Below, piece by piece: positions 62,850 to 64,000 of a DNA stretch of 64,000 nt. Numbering within the stretch: the first letter of the stretch is position 1; each line of letters opens with the position of its first letter. The stretch is from Lachnospiraceae bacterium (GTDB lineage Bacteria; Bacillota; Clostridia; Lachnospirales; Lachnospiraceae). The notes below the pieces were generated by a model. The model was not told the origin of the DNA. It searched no databases and saw nothing but the letters and a program-made list of their open reading frames with translations. The stretch covers positions 84,488 to 148,487 of the forward strand of contig JAJQHQ010000090.1 in NCBI GenBank assembly GCA_021199655.1, in the 5' to 3' direction. A program made the position numbers and the translations under genes.

Positions 62850-63557
62850 TTGCGGATTGCGGTTTGTGACGACAGTATCAGAGAGCAGGAGCAGCTGCTT
62901 GCGGCTATTCGCGGTTATGATCCCACACGGAAGCCGGAATGCTTTGTGAGCGGGAAAGACCTGCTGGAAGCAGCCGCGAAAGAGCCGCCCTTTGATATTG
63001 CGTTTCTGGATATTTATATGCCGGGTGAAAACGGTGTGGAGATCGCTGAAAGTCTGTGCGCGGTTTCTCCGTCAACGGGGATCGTATTTGTCACTACCAG
63101 TACGGACCATGCGGTGGATGCGTTTTCCGTCCATGCCCTTCATTATCTGGTGAAGCCGGTGACGGGCGATGGCGTCACGGAAGCGTTCCGACGCCTGAGC
63201 GAGAAGCGGAAGGTAAATCGTGCGCGTATTACATTGAATTCCGGTACCAGCAGCTACTCGGTGTTCCGTGATGAGATCACCTATATTCAGAGCGTGGGAC
63301 ATGCCAAAGAGATCCATTTGACAGGCGGAAGGATGATCCGGGTCTGGATGCTCATGGAGGAGCTGGAGCCGAAGCTGGGAGAAAATTTTCTGAAACTGAA
63401 CCGGAGTTTTATTGTGAACATGGAGCAGATCGAGCAGATGGAGATGGACGCGTGTCTGCTTCGGGATGGCACCCGGCTGGATTTTGCACGCAGGGAGCGT
63501 ACGGCTATCCGGGAAGCCTATGACAGATATCTGTTTTCATGTTTAAGTGGGGATTGA
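62850..63557 (+). CDS. LytTR-family response regulator
   Basis: 235 aa. A receiver domain starts at RIAVCDDSIREQEQL, with phospho-acceptor Asp in IAFLDIYMPGENGVEIA and the conserved Lys in HYLVKPVTG. A LytTR DNA-binding domain follows (ARITLNSGTSSYSVFRDEITYIQS ... NFLKLNRSFIVNMEQIEQME). The start is a TTG preceded by AAGGAGG at 62836-62842; longer in-frame readings cross the terminator. It belongs to the AgrA/VirR-like class that controls peptide signalling or envelope genes. The sensor gene begins 3 bp after its stop. Confidence 0.92.
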   Translation: MRIAVCDDSIREQEQLLAAIRGYDPTRKPECFVSGKDLLEAAAKEPPFDIAFLDIYMPGENGVEIAESLCAVSPSTGIVFVTTSTDHAVDAFSVHALHYLVKPVTGDGVTEAFRRLSEKRKVNRARITLNSGTSSYSVFRDEITYIQSVGHAKEIHLTGGRMIRVWMLMEELEPKLGENFLKLNRSFIVNMEQIEQMEMDACLLRDGTRLDFARRERTAIREAYDRYLFSCLSGD

Positions 63558-63560
63558 ACT

Positions 63561-64000
63561 ATGATGGGAAACATTACACTAAGTTTTTATCTGTGTCATT
63601 TTGCCGGCTTCCTCATCCAGTTCGGAGGCGGAATTCTATTATGTCTGTTGCCCTTTGCGGAGGGAGCGTATCGTTATCCCTGCAGACGTGTCCAGCTCAG
63701 CTGTGTGGTGCTGGCGCTGCTGTCTTCTGCCCTGTTTCCAGTCTATATGGGGATCGAATGTATCGGTCAGACAAATTACTGGACGTTTTTTGCGAACCTG
63801 TATATGTCGGCTGCTATCATATTGTTTACCACTGTTTACGTTCATGCACTGTTGGTGGAGACGGTCAAAAAACTGACCGTGCTCATACTGACACTGCTTT
63901 ATTGCGCCATGCAGTACCTGCTGGTAGGTTTGATCGAGACCGTACTTTCGGTCAACCTGGCGTCAGTGGTATATACGACGCTGGATGTTTTACTGTACGC
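63561..64000 (+). CDS. Multi-pass membrane sensor, start only (probable GHKL histidine kinase)
   Basis: An open frame starts at the ATG 63561 and runs off the window end (146 codons seen). It encodes about four to five hydrophobic helices, beginning NITLSFYLCHFAGFLIQFG, with VVLALLSSALFPVYMG and LYMSAAIILFTTVYVHALL further on. The catalytic part is beyond the edge. Position directly after a LytTR regulator, and the membrane-rich N-terminus, suggest the cognate AgrC-like GHKL sensor kinase. Confidence 0.75.
   Translation, partial: MMGNITLSFYLCHFAGFLIQFGGGILLCLLPFAEGAYRYPCRRVQLSCVVLALLSSALFPVYMGIECIGQTNYWTFFANLYMSAAIILFTTVYVHALLVETVKKLTVLILTLLYCAMQYLLVGLIETVLSVNLASVVYTTLDVLLY

Overview
The window looks like a chromosomal segment of a Clostridia member, most probably Lachnospiraceae. 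This rests on gene content rather than a search: a topoisomerase IV pair, glutamine synthetase III, RNase Y, ThyX, a T-box controlled second AspRS with GatCAB, lipoproteins with Ser/Thr-Glu linkers, and a LytTR two-component pair. Most of it has mid-range GC and strong Shine-Dalgarno sites; 23.4-35.0 kb is visibly richer in A+T. I saw no rRNA, tRNA or CRISPR array.

Layout. 0-7 kb: DUF4143 AAA ATPase, parE-parC, and a convergent membrane diguanylate cyclase with a CGDEF motif. 7-23 kb: aconitase-family hydratase, aspS, a leftward MotA/MotB-like pair resembling ZorAB, an ACT protein, envelope lipoproteins, a penicillin-binding-fold serine hydrolase, glycerol kinase, a phosphatase and an AlaX editing protein. 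23.4-35.0 kb: an accessory island holding a truncated nucleotidyltransferase, an AAA15 ATPase between near-direct repeats, an XRE regulator, and then a co-oriented gene set. That set is a HerA/FtsK-type ATPase with a Ser-rich insert, a charged protein, a frameshifted Ig-like protein, a short Hsp70, a J-like/TPR membrane protein without HPD, and a protein ending in a TNT-like (NAD+ glycohydrolase) domain. 35-42 kb: T-box, archaeal-type AspRS, a frameshifted zinc-ribbon protein, gatC, gatA with a repeat tail, and gatB, together the tRNA-dependent Asn/Gln route. 42-53.5 kb: amidohydrolase, SH3 lipoprotein, rny, thyX, PHP phosphatase, fba, glnN with a structured leader, and a PucR/CdaR regulator. 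53.5-58.3 kb: heterodimeric ABC exporter and a MNT/HEPN pair. 58.3-64 kb: uronate catabolism genes, then a LytTR regulator and the start of its sensor.

Two things stand out. The first is the HerA-Hsp70-J-TNT set, which may be an undescribed defence or toxin system, since HerA partnered with an NADase is a known anti-phage architecture. The second is a dispersed, modular family of palindromic elements between genes on the mid-GC backbone. Its copies differ by compensatory base changes, and I found none inside the AT-rich island.
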